Assembly (NCBI GenBank): GCA_033980235.1
Contig: CM067072.1
Coordinates: forward strand, 20,773,047-20,837,046
Direction of reading: 5' to 3'
DNA: 64,000 bases
Origin: Diadema setosum
Taxonomy: Eukaryota; Echinodermata; Echinoidea; Diadematoida; Diadematidae
This document shows, in pieces, positions 24,050 through 35,189 of this stretch (positions within the stretch are counted from its first letter, which is position 1; each line of letters starts with the position of its first letter). The translations under genes were made by a program, and so were the position numbers. The notes under the pieces are model-generated. The model made no database searches. It was not told where the DNA came from and saw only the letters and a program-made list of their open reading frames with translations.

Positions 24050-25060
24050 TCTTTCTTCGCGAGCGAGCGAAGCGAGCGACCGCTTGAGAAAATTATGTAT
24101 ACATTATCATAAGCGGGGGGGGGGGGGGGGGGGGGCAGGGGTGGCACTTGCCCCCAAATGAACAATGAACAATGAACCAAAATGAACAATAAAGGCACTT
24201 TTCTTGTCTAAAAGTTGTCAATTTCATAACTGAAAATGCAAAATTTTCGCCCCTAACGGGACGAAAATCATAATTCATTATTATCATATACATTATAATA
24301 TCTATACACTAATATTTACTTATGAGTAAATTGAGTGTAAAGATGGTAGCTTCGCGTCCTCGAGTGCCCCCTGAAACATACTTTTAGTAAACCTTAAATT
24401 TTTCCTTTTTTTCTATGCTTTTGAGCAATATAAGAAAATTTTCTTTTGCTCGAACAATGCGATCACGTTTTAATGAATACATTCAGACGAATGGCAGAAT
24501 GAAAGTGGCTCGCTCGCTTTACATAATGAACAGTTTTCATAAGTTATGATGATAGTCCTTCGCAGTGATGTTTGTTTTACTACTTTTAATTCCCTAGAAA
24601 TTTGAATTAAAATGTTCTGTAAACGCGACTTTTACACTCTGTTTTTACAAAAAGACCCTACCGTGATACCCCCTCCCAAACCCTCCCCCGCTCGGTCGCT
24701 TTGCTCCCTCGCCGAGGATCTCACACCGTCACACAATGTACCCCCGTATTTCATAATCGTGTCGTCCTTCGCACTTTTTTTCTTTCGCCGTGTTTCATTG
24801 CCTGGAAATTTGCTTTTAAATGCTCTTTAAACGCGACTTTTGTCCTCTGTTTTTACAAAAACTTGTTTTTGCAAAAAGTCCCTACCGTGGTACCCCCGCT
24901 CGGTCGCTTCGCTCCCTCGCCGAGGATTTCACAACGCCACATGATGTGCCCCCGTCGAGATTTTCCCCCCCTAAAACCAAAAGTGTTCCGGCGCGCTTGG
25001 TACAGGCCATCCCCCTCCTCCATTTCATGGGGGGGGGGGGGGGGGGGGGAGATTCATACC
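24050..25060. repeat. GCGAGCGAAGC-rich tandem duplication with long G-runs
   Basis: Two copies of a roughly 210-bp unit start near 24608 and 24818. They share AAACGCGACTTTT, CTCTGTTTTTACAAAAA, CCCTACCGTG and CGCTCGGTCGCTT-GCTCC, then CTCGCCGAGGAT and CCCCCGT. Related GCGAGCGAAGCGAGCGA words lie at 24058-24078. Runs of 21 G occur at 24115-24135 and 25029-25049. Open frames here arise from the repeat composition. Confidence 0.6.
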
Positions 25061-25246
25061 CCCCATCCCCCCGGGATTTACGCCCATGTTTGAGAGTCAC
25101 AACTCAAAGATCCCGCTTCATTCATTCATCGCAAAGAGCAGGGTGTTTAACCCGGTGAAGTGGTCCCGCCTCACATCCAACTGGACCCCATGGAAGACCA
25201 GCTTAGCATAGCTGAATATTGGCTATCCAGCCATCTTCTCAGATGG

Positions 25247-25312
25247 AAAAACAAACAAACAAACAAACAAACAAGCAAGCAAACAAACAAACAAACAAAC
25301 AAACAAACAAAC
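25247..25312. repeat. AAAC microsatellite
   Basis: Tetranucleotide run interrupted twice by CAAG units. Confidence 0.9.
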
Positions 25313-25584
25313 GCTATATAAAAAGTTCCGTTGGCCTGAAAAGTCATCGAATCGTGGATCAGCTGCGTGACACGCCCCATATTATAATGCCTTTATCATC
25401 GCAAAAAGAGAAACACCGGCGTTTTGGCATGCATGAGAAAACAAAGAGAGCTGACCAGGTAAGTTAAGAACGCCTTTAGACAGTTATCAAGATTATTATA
25501 CATCAATGTTAGAATTCAATGATGTCTTCTATGGGAATCGTAGTGGTACAATTGGCAGAATAGCGAAATTAACATTTGATACAC

Positions 25585-25587
<3 letters not shown>

Positions 25588-25679
<92 letters not shown>
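25588..25679. repeat. AAT microsatellite at a LINE 3' end
   Basis: About 30 AAT/ATA triplets with one interruption (TAGTAA). It sits exactly where a minus-strand LINE tail ends (25680-25870). CR1/L2-type elements typically end in such a simple repeat, so it is probably derived from the element. Confidence 0.85.
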
Positions 25680-26250
25680 TGACAGTTCGTATACAGCGCA
25701 TAACACAAAGTGATAATGTCCCTATGCGCTCAAAAAATGAAAAGATTATACAAAAACATACAATTCCAATTACTGTGATGGTACCGAGCTTCATATTTGC
25801 TTACACTGTAAACAAATGGGTTTTCAAAGCAGACTTGAATCTATTTATATCGGTGATTTGTCTTAATTTCTGAGGTAAATATTATTCCATAAGGTAGGGG
25901 CATTAAAAGCAAATGTTCGTTCTCCGTAAAATTTGATTCTTCTGTTTGGAATGACAAATAAATCTTTACTTTTTGAACGAAGGTTCCTCTCTGGTGTGTA
26001 AATTGGAAGTAGCTCCCTTAATGTGGAGCAAACATATAGAAACATTCAAATGCTAATAACAGTATCATAAACTGAATCCAATTTTTCACTGGAAGCCAGT
26101 GTAAGCTTCTTAAAACTGGTGAAATTTGTTCATGTTTCCTGATTTTGGATACTACTCGTGCAGCATAGTTTTGTATTGATTGTAATCTCTGTATCTGTTT
26201 GACCGGCAATCCATAAAGCAATCTATTACAAAAATCAAGGTGGCACATAA
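25680..26250 (-). mobile_element. LINE (CR1/L2/Jockey-like) 3' remnant
   Basis: Minus-strand translation in two frames gives the end of a non-LTR reverse transcriptase: LDFCNRLLYGLPVKQIQRLQ, AARVV and LRSLHWLPVK (about 26248-26090), then after a frameshift NLRSKS, FYGERTFAFNAPTLWNN (about 25975-25870). The order CNxLLYGLP, LQxxQNxAARxV, LHWLPV, NLRS, FxxxAPxLWN is the standard C-terminal block of these elements. A 3'UTR-like tail (GCGCATAGGGAC, GCGCTGTATACGAACTG) and an AAT repeat follow. It is truncated at the 5' end and frameshifted, so it is dead. Confidence 0.85.
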
Positions 26251-27410
26251 CAAAAGCATGAACTAATTGTTCTGCGGTGTGTTTATCAATGAACTCTCGA
26301 ATTTTCCCAATTTTGTAAAGTGCGAATGAAGCAGAGCGATATATAGCGACATAGCGAAATTATGGAATTTGAAAATGTTCCGTGTATTTCTGAGAGATAA
26401 AAAAAAAAAAACGTATTCAGGCGCAATGATATGAAAACATTATTCAGTTAAGCAATGGCGTCAAAGCTTTACAAATCTATGCTTAGTTTATCAAACAAAA
26501 TCATGACCTGTCGATCGGGATTGTAAAAAAGAAAAAGAAAAAAAGAATTAAACTCCTTTCAAATTGCTTGGCCAAAATCATGAAGTTGGGAATGATTAAA
26601 AAGTTACTACTTTCCTTAATTCAATCATAAGAGTTAGGGAAAATATTATTTATAGATTAAAGAAAAACAGGGGAGACGATCACTTTAGTCAATTTGCTCA
26701 TTGGGTTGGGACTAATTTACTTTTTCATGAAAGCCTGTCAAAATGAAAAAAAAAAATACGGTGGTCTATCATGTTCTATTCTGATATCTCAGCGAAAACA
26801 TTTTGCCTTGTTTAAATGCTATTACTCTGCTTCTAAAGGTCAATCCAAATCACGCGGCGGCGTTGCACTCTCAATAAAGGAGGAGAAGAAATCACACACA
26901 AACACACACACACTCACACATACACACACGCACAGCAAACTTGTTTTTATCTTTATATCATCTTCTTGATGGTTCTTCGCATGACATATGATGAACCATT
27001 CACATCTGTTAACGTAGCAGAAGAAACCATTAGAGAGAGACTGAGAGTCTACAACTTGACAAAGACGACTTACTCCGAAGTGCCACCATATGGAATGATT
27101 TGCCGACCTCTGGATAGATATAATGTCTTCTGTCCAATTACATTTCTTGCTTTTAGAATTGATTCATCCGTAAGATTGCCAGTAGAGAGCAGGATTTCTA
27201 CAAATATGAAATCAGCTTTATGATAGATATTTTGTTGGCGGCAAACAACGTAGATTTTTTCCCTCTCTGTCTTCTACCAGTTCAAAGAGCACCGCAAGAT
27301 TCGTTCTCATGAAAATGGTATCCTTATAAAGAGTAATTGAAAGGTTGTTGGAAAAGGATATCACAATGGAGGAACCTACCTGACAGCCAATTCCGTTTTT
27401 CTTTCTTTTA
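26251..27410. other. Non-coding stretch, one unassigned open segment
   Basis: Contains a degenerate AC repeat (26896-26934). An 85-codon open segment on the plus strand (26966-27223, starting MMVLRMTYDEP) has balanced composition, but shows no motif I recognise. It has no good acceptor immediately upstream and no donor before its stop, so I do not call it a gene. Confidence 0.35.
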
Positions 27411-27483
27411 AATCAACAACAACAACAACAAAATCCCCCGATACTTTAAGTATCGGGGGATTTTGTTGTTGTTGTTGTTGATT
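27411..27483. repeat. Perfect 73-bp palindrome
   Basis: The 36-base arms 27411-27446 and 27448-27483 are exact inverse complements around a single central T. The outer part is an AAC/GTT repeat. The inner part is AAAATCCCCCGATACTT and its inverse. Pairing stops abruptly at both outer edges (A at 27410 against A at 27484). Confidence 0.95.
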
Positions 27484-29377
27484 AGGGAGAGACAGATAGC
27501 CGGTGAGTGAATAAAAAATGAGTAATAAGAAAGGGAGATTAAAAAAAGCAGTAAGAAAGTGGAAAAAAGAGTAAGAGTCAAGTCTAATTTATATTTCATT
27601 TTTTTATTGAAAAAAAAAACTATAGTGCTGTTAAAGAGCAAATGCAAAAGTGCGTCTGCGAATACAGTGGATACGGAAAACATTTGTACATGAATGCATG
27701 CAGAAATCAATTTTCATATCTTTTATTCAAACTTTCCTTGCAGTCATTTTAGACAGATTTCAGGCACGTTAGTTCCCTTAATAACCAAGGTATACAATAA
27801 TACTGATGATGTGAACGTCATTTTTTTCAAAACTGGAAAAGAAAAAAAAAACACGAGTTTTAAACCAGCCAAAGGCAAGAGATAGAAACTACATCTCATG
27901 CATTATTAGTCTTCTTTTCAAAGCGATATAATAGTTCTGGCTATATCCTGCTTTCCTTTACAAAGGTAGAGTCATGCCTCATGATGTTTTCCTTCTGAAA
28001 GCTCATTTGTTTCTTATTCAGACATCCTTCTTCATAAGCAGCGTGACATTCAGAACTGATTTTGTGGTCCCTTGCTCAAACAAATAAAAACAGAGCCGCG
28101 GTATGTTGTTACGTCTATATAATGAGGGTTTGACATTACCTGGGAAATCTATTTAACTCCTTCATTCAAGACCGTAGAAAAGCACTTAAACAACATAAAA
28201 CATCCAAATACAGCACTGTCTGTTCAGGTAGCCCATGCCGTTAAAGACATCAACACACTTGATTAAACCATCACAATGATGCATTATAGGCCTTTATTTG
28301 AATGCACGTGGGGATATGTGCATAATTAATACCGAAAAAGTAGCAATGGAAATACCAAAAGAAGAAATGAACTTGATGTATAAGACAATACAGTGAAAAA
28401 AAACCCCAACAAATTTGATTACTCTTGTGCATAGTAACTTTCAGTTGTTTTTCCAAATAAGTTTTTCTTGTCAGAATAATCATCCCGCAAATTTGATTAC
28501 TCTTGTTATACTTTATTGAGATAGTAACTTTCTGTTGTTGTTTTTTTCCCCAGTAAGTTTTCCTTGTCAGAATAATCACGCAGCTTTTCTCCGAGGCAAC
28601 ATGAAACCGCATTAACATTTTTATAGCGACAACAACTCCGGTTGCATAATCTAATATGGTAACGTTACAGTTAAGGTCATTCTGCATCCAATGATAACTG
28701 CACTAGCACCAGTGACTAGCAACACCTTTCCGCAGCCAATCAATCACAAGAAATTATATATACATATATTTTTAAATGCAAAGTAACCATCTGATTTTGA
28801 TTTGATTGATTTTAATTCATTCACAAAATGCATATATACATACATTATTCACAAATATGCACATACTTTGTACATGAAATATGTTATTATACATTTTGTG
28901 TGGATCGTCATTAAACTATGAAAAGCTTGACTGGGACGTCCAGTATGGATAACGTACACATATTATGTAAGTAAACATCATTCAAAAATGTATTGTGCAC
29001 GTTCAATTTATTCATAGATAGGGAAATGAGAGAAGGAGAGAAAGAAAGAAAGAAAAAAAAAAACGATAGAGAGGAAGAAATAAGAAGAGGGGTACTCTAC
29101 ATCATGGCGGTTAAAGGTATACAAGATTGACAATTCTGGTAACATAGAAAAACTCGCTGCTATATATATTATGTACGTGATGTATATGACAAAATAAACC
29201 TGTGAACCTGGGGCGAGAGAGCAGAGTTACCATAGTTTTATGCAACAGGGTCTACGAGTGGAACACTTTTTTTTTTTCTCCACAAACAATCATTTGGACA
29301 AGTAGTTCATCACATTGTTACGCTTATACAATGTATATGCATATGTATACATTTTGTTGTTGTTGTTGTTGTTGTTG
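27484..29377. other. Gene-poor stretch with a short tandem duplication
   Basis: Two diverged units of about 75-90 bp at 28410-28575 share AAATTTGATTACTCTTGT, ATAGTAACTTTC and AAGTTTTTCTTGTCAGAATA. GA-rich simple sequence lies at 29020-29090. No exon is supported on either strand. Confidence 0.4.
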
Positions 29378-29547
29378 CAGGGGCGGATCCAGGAATTCTG
29401 TAAAGGGGGGGGGGGGGCGTGACTAATATTTCTGGTGGCACTTCTGGGTTTCATTTCATTTTTTTTTCTTTTTATTTCTTTTGTTTTTCAAGAAAAATAA
29501 AGGGGGGGGGCGTGCGCCGGTTGCGCCCCCCTCTGGATCAGCCACTG
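29378..29547. mobile_element. hAT-like MITE
   Basis: Starts CAGGGGCGGATCCAGGA and ends in the inverse of CAGTGGCTGATCCAGAG, so the first 15 bases of each end pair with a few mismatches. The CAGGGGCGGATCCAG terminus is typical of hAT-type miniature elements. It is inserted in a GTT microsatellite, which makes the expected 8-bp duplication unreadable. Internal G-runs are present near 29405 and 29503. Confidence 0.65.
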
Positions 29548-30118
29548 TTGTTGGGTAGCTTCCCCGTTCACCTGTGATCAGTAGGTCCCTATTGTCAGCA
29601 ATCTTGCGTTGTCACCGAAGGTGTTCTTGACACATAGATAGTTAAAGTCTTGAGGCCTCACTCCAGCCTGTCTCCTTAGCATCTGCGCGAAACATTCACT
29701 TTCTAGATCTTACATTCCATATCACAATGCAATCTTCATACTTATTAAGTCTTATGCGCATGCGTGCTTGCGATACCAAACGCCAATGATAATTACCGAA
29801 CTGATTTCATTGTTATGATGTATTATATCGATTAAAGTGATTCCTCAGCAGTGTACACGACTCCAACAAATGGTCATCCAAGAAAGAAAGTTGGAGATGA
29901 TTGCGAGTTTCCCCAGTTTGATAAAACGCGTAGACAGATGAGGGAACTTCTGATATTAAACAGGGTTCTCATTCACTGACAAAGTTCAGCGTTTGCTCCA
30001 TATCCCACTCGCTTCCATCAACAAGGTCGCCTACCACCACTGTCAGAATAATTACCTTATAGACGCTGCAATAATTCGGAAAGTCATTGTTGCTGCTACT
30101 TTGTAGTTGTGTGGCAGC

Positions 30119-30343
30119 ATGGATAGGAATGATACCGCACCCTCCGGGAACATCTATTTCGAATCGACTCTTCTTGCAATCTGTGTGACAGCGATGCTGT
30201 GCAATCTTCTCACTCTCTTCGCCATCCTTGGAATCCACGCTTTGCGACGGGAGCAGAACATCTTTACCTTCAATCTGGCGCTCTCGGACCTGGTCCAAGC
30301 CGTGTCGCTGATAGGCCAAGTTGCAAACGTGCAGAGCGGAACG
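30119..30343 (+). CDS. Class A orphan GPCR, exon 1 of 2
   Basis: Encodes residues 1-75 of a 320-residue receptor. The start ATG at 30119 is preceded by an in-frame TAG at 30104. The donor is ACG|GTGAGT (30344 on). The N-terminus MDRNDTAPSG has an N-glycosylation sequon (NDT). TM1 spans about residues 16-38 and contains the conserved Asn (CNLLTLF). TM2 starts in FNLALSDLVQ, which carries the LAxxD-type motif. The intron (1752 bp, phase 0) falls between TM2 and TM3. The larger minus-strand open frame overlapping this exon is its antisense shadow. Confidence 0.85.
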
Positions 30344-32095
30344 GTGAGTTCTAGAAACTGTCTGGCAATCGGGAAGGATTACATTGCAATAAGTATCCAT
30401 AAGTACTATTGAAACGTGCACCCTTAATAGATCCGTTAAGTCGCATTGATAGCTAAAGAAGCATTTTATAAGGGGGAAATCTGCTTGAAGTTTATATCAA
30501 GGTTTTTAATACAAATTTACGTCCCAGGGGGACAAATAATACGTATCAAGATAGAGATGAGCACACAATCACACAATTCATAGTACTCTTTGTTCCTATT
30601 GATCTGGGTATTTTAAACCAAGATGAACAAATAATAAGATCACTATACATTGACACTCTTAGCCTCTCTACATAGCTTTCATTTTGCGCTACAGTTTTCG
30701 AATGGGGGGGGGGGGGGGGGACCAAAACGAACATGCTGCATATTGGGCAGCATTATATATAAACCCTAACAGAAAGGCTGATTGCCTTGTGTAAATCTGG
30801 GCGGGCCCTAGTTCAAATCAATCAGATTCACATACACACAGTCACTCACGCACATGAATTGTTTAACACAGTGCTTGGCAAGTAACCCAAGGAGGTATGA
30901 TACGTGAAGATTAGAGGCATGGCAGGTAAGACATGTATCTCTTCTTGAAAATAACAAGTGATAAGAGAGCCTATACAACGATAATCATTTGTCGCATTAC
31001 TTCCATGATTATAAAGGACCACTGAAGAAAAAAAAAAGTAGAATGGAAGTAGATACAGCATGAAAATAAACAAAGTTCTAGTTAAATGTCTGTGAATGTA
31101 CCGATTTAAAGTATTTATTTTTTTTTTTTTTACTGTTGGAAGGTTATTCCAACCCGAAAATATAAAAAAGAGATAGCAATTTTGAAAGCATGTCCAAAGA
31201 TATTCAATCAAAAACAAAAAAAAATTCAATTTTTAAAAATAAACAGTGGTACAGTATAAGTACACCATTATTTGATATACCAGTAGTCGCAATATCTAAT
31301 TTCAACAATTCATTTATTTCGTTACGTATTATAGGCCCACGAAGAGACCGGTTCTATAACCAACAGAAAAATGATAAAATAAAATGACACAGAAAAAATA
31401 TAATTGGAAATGAAACCGCAAAATGAACAAGGCAATGATGAATTATAATGGTTATTCATGGCATGTTTGGCATTAGAAGGCGTATAGAGTAGGAAAGTTA
31501 ATACGAGTTTTGCATTTCTTATAAAATGACAACCTTTAGATCATCAATAACGATTCCAAAGGAATCGTTAGCCTGTGAACTAACCTCGCCTGCTCTCACC
31601 ACTATTATCAATGGGATGTACAGGAAAAAAAATGGAAAGCTAGTGCTGCTGAGCGATGAAAAGTCGTAATGGCAATTCAAATTCTCTCAAACATAACATC
31701 GACGATGACTTTAATACACGAATACATTTACTCATACTATAATATAAATGCTTAATGTTATACCGCAAGAGATATCCTTATATACATCAAATCACATAAT
31801 ATACATACTCGAATGGATGTACTAATGTAATTACATACTTATACCTCCGAATACAATATTCTTTCAGGCTAGTCATGCTGGTAGGAAATAAAATAAAATT
31901 ATGGCTAAAATCCATCAATGTAAATCAAGATGCCATACTTTTCCTACTTTTTATCATTATCATTATTACCGTTCTTATATAGCGCGTAATACCTTTGGCA
32001 AGGTCTCTATGCGCTTTAGAGGGGAAAACAAAGAGATAAAGAGGAAAACGTAATTACAAAAAGTAATGTAATATGCATTTCATATTCCCTAACAG
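30344..32095 (+). other. GPCR intron with repeats
   Basis: Contains a 17-G run (30704-30720), T-rich tracts (about 31120-31130) and, at about 31955-32030, the tail of the same LINE family seen at 25.7 kb on the minus strand. That tail includes ATAGCGCGTAATACC and CTATGCGCTTTAGAG facing a TCATTATCATTATT simple repeat. No additional exon is seen. Confidence 0.6.
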
Positions 32096-32833
32096 GTCAC
32101 GCCGATTATTGGAGATTTACAAGCCCCTGCAATCATCATGTCCATTTTCAGCACTCTCGCTATCGCCTTCCAGCGGTTCGTTGTCATCCGTCTCGATCCA
32201 TTTGGCAATCGTAAAATTATCACTGCTACAAGGTCCATGGCGGCGTGTGTGATTGTCTGGTTCATTGTCCTCTTCGGCTACATCGCGATACCGGAACTGA
32301 TAGAAACCAATGCCGACTTGGTGTCCTTCGAGATAGTTCCGGTAGCTTCGGTTACGTTCATATTTTTGCTTTTTACGACATTATGCTACGTGGTGATTTA
32401 CCAACAGGTGGAGAAAGTGTCTCTGCAAGTTGAACTGCCCTCCGACGTGAAGGCAAGGCGTGCTGATCAGAACCGTAAAATCCTCCTCACGTTTGGTCTC
32501 GTGGTCGGGACGACATTCGTCGCATGGGCAATGTTCCCTTGCGTTCTTCTGATGGTGTTCTTTGCGCCACATCTTGCTTCGAAGTATTTTCGACCGCTGG
32601 TTGACGCCAGTCTCATCTTGCTCGCCCTGAACCTGGTTTTGAACCCGACTATCTACTGGTTTCGCCTCGTCGAGTTTCGACAGCAGTTACTGAGGTGTTT
32701 CAGAAAAAGAGGAGAACGAGGGGGATCAGTGTTGCATAAGACATCAAGGAAAGATACCCGAAAGAACCAGGCTGATTCTGTTACCGAGACAACAGCTGTA
32801 GGTAGAAGTTTGGATATCGCCAACAACATATGA
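32096..32833 (+). CDS. Class A orphan GPCR, exon 2 of 2
   Basis: Acceptor CCCTAACAG|GTC; residues 76-320 to TGA. TM3 is about 82-104, TM4 about 120-142, TM5 about 155-178, TM6 about 204-230 and TM7 about 243-265. TM7 has LNPTIYWF, a clear NPxxY motif (258-262), followed by a basic helix 8 (FRQQLLRCFRKRG) and a Ser/Thr/Lys-rich tail. The TM3 end reads AFQRFVVIRLDPF, so the DRY triplet is QRF. TM6 has AWAMFP where CWxP is usual. There is no Cys at the top of TM3 or in the short loop 2, so the usual disulfide is absent. Class A topology is clear. The ligand cannot be told. It resembles the expanded, intron-poor orphan receptors of echinoderms. Confidence 0.88.
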   Translation, partial: VTPIIGDLQAPAIIMSIFSTLAIAFQRFVVIRLDPFGNRKIITATRSMAACVIVWFIVLFGYIAIPELIETNADLVSFEIVPVASVTFIFLLFTTLCYVVIYQQVEKVSLQVELPSDVKARRADQNRKILLTFGLVVGTTFVAWAMFPCVLLMVFFAPHLASKYFRPLVDASLILLALNLVLNPTIYWFRLVEFRQQLLRCFRKRGERGGSVLHKTSRKDTRKNQADSVTETTAVGRSLDIANNI

Positions 32834-33148
32834 CTTCATCTTGCACTGAGCACACATCATCATGTAATTGTGCTTTGACAAGGTAGCAAGATTTACAGCG
32901 AAATCAACGCAACATTGCGCCTGATTGCGATTTATATCGCTTTTGATTAATCATAGTAACAGAAAATTTGTTGCAGTTCTGCATCAAAAGAATACAAAGA
33001 TCTTAGAAACTTGGGCATACTTATGCATGCCAAAATATATAATTGTGAACATTATGAACGCACTATAGGTACAGCTGAGCGTAAAGGACACACGTCATGT
33101 AAACTTATTTGGCCAAGATTTTTTTTTTTTCTCGAAAAGTGTGTGGCT

Positions 33149-33295
33149 ATAAATCCTAATCGACATTGATAATCTACGAATGTTTCTATCACCAAACTTT
33201 TTCTAGTTGCATGATATGAATCAGCGGGAAAGATTCATTTATTTATTTATTAATTTTTTTTTCTCTCAAACGAAGAGTCCCTTTATTGGCGTATA
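33149..33295. repeat. Left copy of a long direct duplication flanking a LINE piece
   Basis: Matches 33720-33870 nearly base for base. Landmarks are ATAAATCCTA, CTACGAATGTTTCTATCACC, AAACTTTTTCTAG, TCTCAAACGAAGAGTCC and TTTATTGGCGTATA. About ten substitutions and small gaps separate the copies. Confidence 0.85.
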
Positions 33296-33719
33296 TTGTC
33301 CGAGAATAAGAAACATCTGGGCAAGGACCAGTGACCTTATTTTTGAATGTTCAAGAAAAAACATTATCATAGATGAGAAAATTTGCGAGAAAGATTATTT
33401 CTTTATCAACGAAATAATTAATTTCATGGAATATGCAATTTATAAGGTATATCTCATGGAAGAATACAGAATTCAGCGATTTACTGCAACCTTTATTGTA
33501 AAAGAATTCAAATATGAGTTTCTGTTATATTGTAATGATATCTGTAAAAAAAGAAGTATTCGAGAAATCGATGATAAAATCCGTTATATACAGAATTTTC
33601 ATTTGTCGTAAATTGAACTATGACTACAATTGTTTGTCTTATACTTGTATTGACTTATGCATGATTCTGCATATTTGATTTAAATATAAAGTCCCTCAAA
33701 TTGAGGACAAAAAAAAAAA
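33296..33719 (+). mobile_element. 5'-truncated LINE insertion with poly(A)
   Basis: An open frame through the insertion ends at TAA (33609-33611) and encodes CPRIRN, DLIFECSRKN, then INFMEYAIYKVYLMEE and FKYEFLLYCNDI. This has the character of the C-terminal region downstream of a LINE reverse transcriptase. About 95 bases of 3' tail (CTCAAATTGAGGAC) and about 12 A (33709-33720) follow. Frame, 3' tail and poly(A) at the correct end, plus flanking direct duplication, fit target-primed reverse transcription. The frame also reads through the left duplication, which is chance. The clade is not assignable. Confidence 0.65.
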
Positions 33720-33870
33720 ATAAATCCTAGTCGACATTTAAAATCTACGAATGTTTCTATCACCAAACTTTTTCTAGCTGCATGATATAAATCAGTGGGA
33801 AAGATTATTCATTTATTTATTTATTCTATTTTTTTTTCTCTCAAACGAAGAGTCCATTTATTGGCGTATA
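33720..33870. repeat. Right copy of the long direct duplication
   Basis: Second copy of the 33149-33295 segment, beginning at the end of the poly(A) run. Beyond GGCGTATA the sequences diverge completely: CCCGCTCACG here, TTGTCCGAG on the left. Confidence 0.85.
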
Positions 33871-35015
33871 CCCGCTCACGCTTGAACGGAATGACGTGTT
33901 TCAGAAGAATGAACCTTCGGAATAACGAACCTTATTTTATATTCGGATTACTGAACATTCGGAATAAGGAATATTACCAAAGAAATACACTCGTAGAGCA
34001 GTTCTTAAACACCAGCGCTGCAACTACAGTCATTGTCCCTGACCAATTCTATAAAATAATATCTCATCGTATCCACTACTCGATCTCCATAGCAGAGAAC
34101 TGCCCTGTATCCAGGCGCGATTTGGTTAAAGTGGTAGTCTGTGGTATTTTCACTGTCACGTTTCCTGTCATCAGTAGATAGAGAGAAGTTTCTCTGCGAA
34201 AAGGAAGTTCAGCTATCACTTTCGTTTGTTCCTTAGAGATACAATCATCCTGAACACATTAATTTCATTCGACGAGTTGCACGTTCACCAATTTTTTTTT
34301 TTTAACTGCAGAACTGGAAGAATGTGATTGCCTTTTTGAAAAAACAACAACAACAATACCCTTTTCTCCGTTCTTGTCACCTGTCCTAAGGATGGATGCT
34401 TGTTTAAGTCTTTGGTAAGAAAACACACAAGACTTTGTACTGCACCCTTGTCAAAACTGGCCAGTAAACTTAATGTAATAAGCTGGAAATGTGTCCTGTT
34501 TTAATTATCGTTGTTGTCATGGAAAAAAAGGGAAATATTAAAAACAAAATTCTTGTTTTGATGTTATGTAGCTTTTTTTTAGTTCTGACATTTTAAATAA
34601 GCTAATAAAAGTAATTCAATTTCTGGATTGATTGATGAACTATGATAGAGCGAAAAAAATGATGTAGGAAAGCTGAATAGAACATAAAACTGATATCGCT
34701 GTAATATATAACACAGTCGTTGACGTATGTGCATTTAACAAACCTTCTGTTTTAACAAGACTCTATATGAGCTGTTCTTATTTTACCGAGCAGTTAAAAA
34801 TGTGAGACACTTTTGTGTAGTGGATAGTTTTGCATTTATCACAATCTCTGCAACAGAAAGAGTAAAATTCTTCAGTTGTATTAATTGAATAGAGTAAAAT
34901 CAGGTGCCATACATAATGTATTAATGTATACAGCAAACGAGAAAAGTTAATCATAACCATTAACGTATTTGATAGTGATTGTAGTTCCCACAATTTATAT
35001 ATACATATATATACA

Positions 35016-35053
<38 letters not shown>

Positions 35054-35180
35054 AACATTATGTATGTATATAAAATTATATGCCGGGAAACGTGCGGGGA
35101 GAGTATGGGGAGGGGAAACCCCTTTTGTTTCTATCAATAAAACTAGGAAAATATACATTGTGGGAAATGTGGAGAAGAGG
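33871..35180. other. Intergenic stretch
   Basis: Near 33880-34000 an internal ATTCGGAATAA word repeats, with intervening GAACCTTATTTTATATTCGG, suggesting repeat origin. An open segment over it (33795-34181) shows no domain. An AC microsatellite lies at 35015-35053; the Val/Cys-rich peptide it encodes on the minus strand is an artefact. No gene is seen. Confidence 0.4.
35015..35053. repeat. AC microsatellite
   Basis: About 19 AC units next to a short TATA-rich patch. Confidence 0.95.
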
Positions 35181-35189
35181 ATGAAATAA

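Noticed and set aside
26966..27223. 85-codon plus-strand frame starting MMVLRMTYDEP
   Set aside because: Balanced composition caught the eye, but there is no recognised domain, no credible acceptor upstream and no partner exon.
29969..30421. 150-codon open frame on the minus strand
   Set aside because: Antisense shadow of GPCR exon 1. The plus strand has seven-helix homology and proper splice sites; the minus frame has no motif.
33795..34181. 128-codon plus-strand frame after the LINE duplication
   Set aside because: Begins inside the duplication and reads through repeat-like ATTCGGAATAA words; no recognised domain.
34778..35158. 126-codon minus-strand frame
   Set aside because: Runs through an AC microsatellite (Val-Cys repeats); the rest is featureless.
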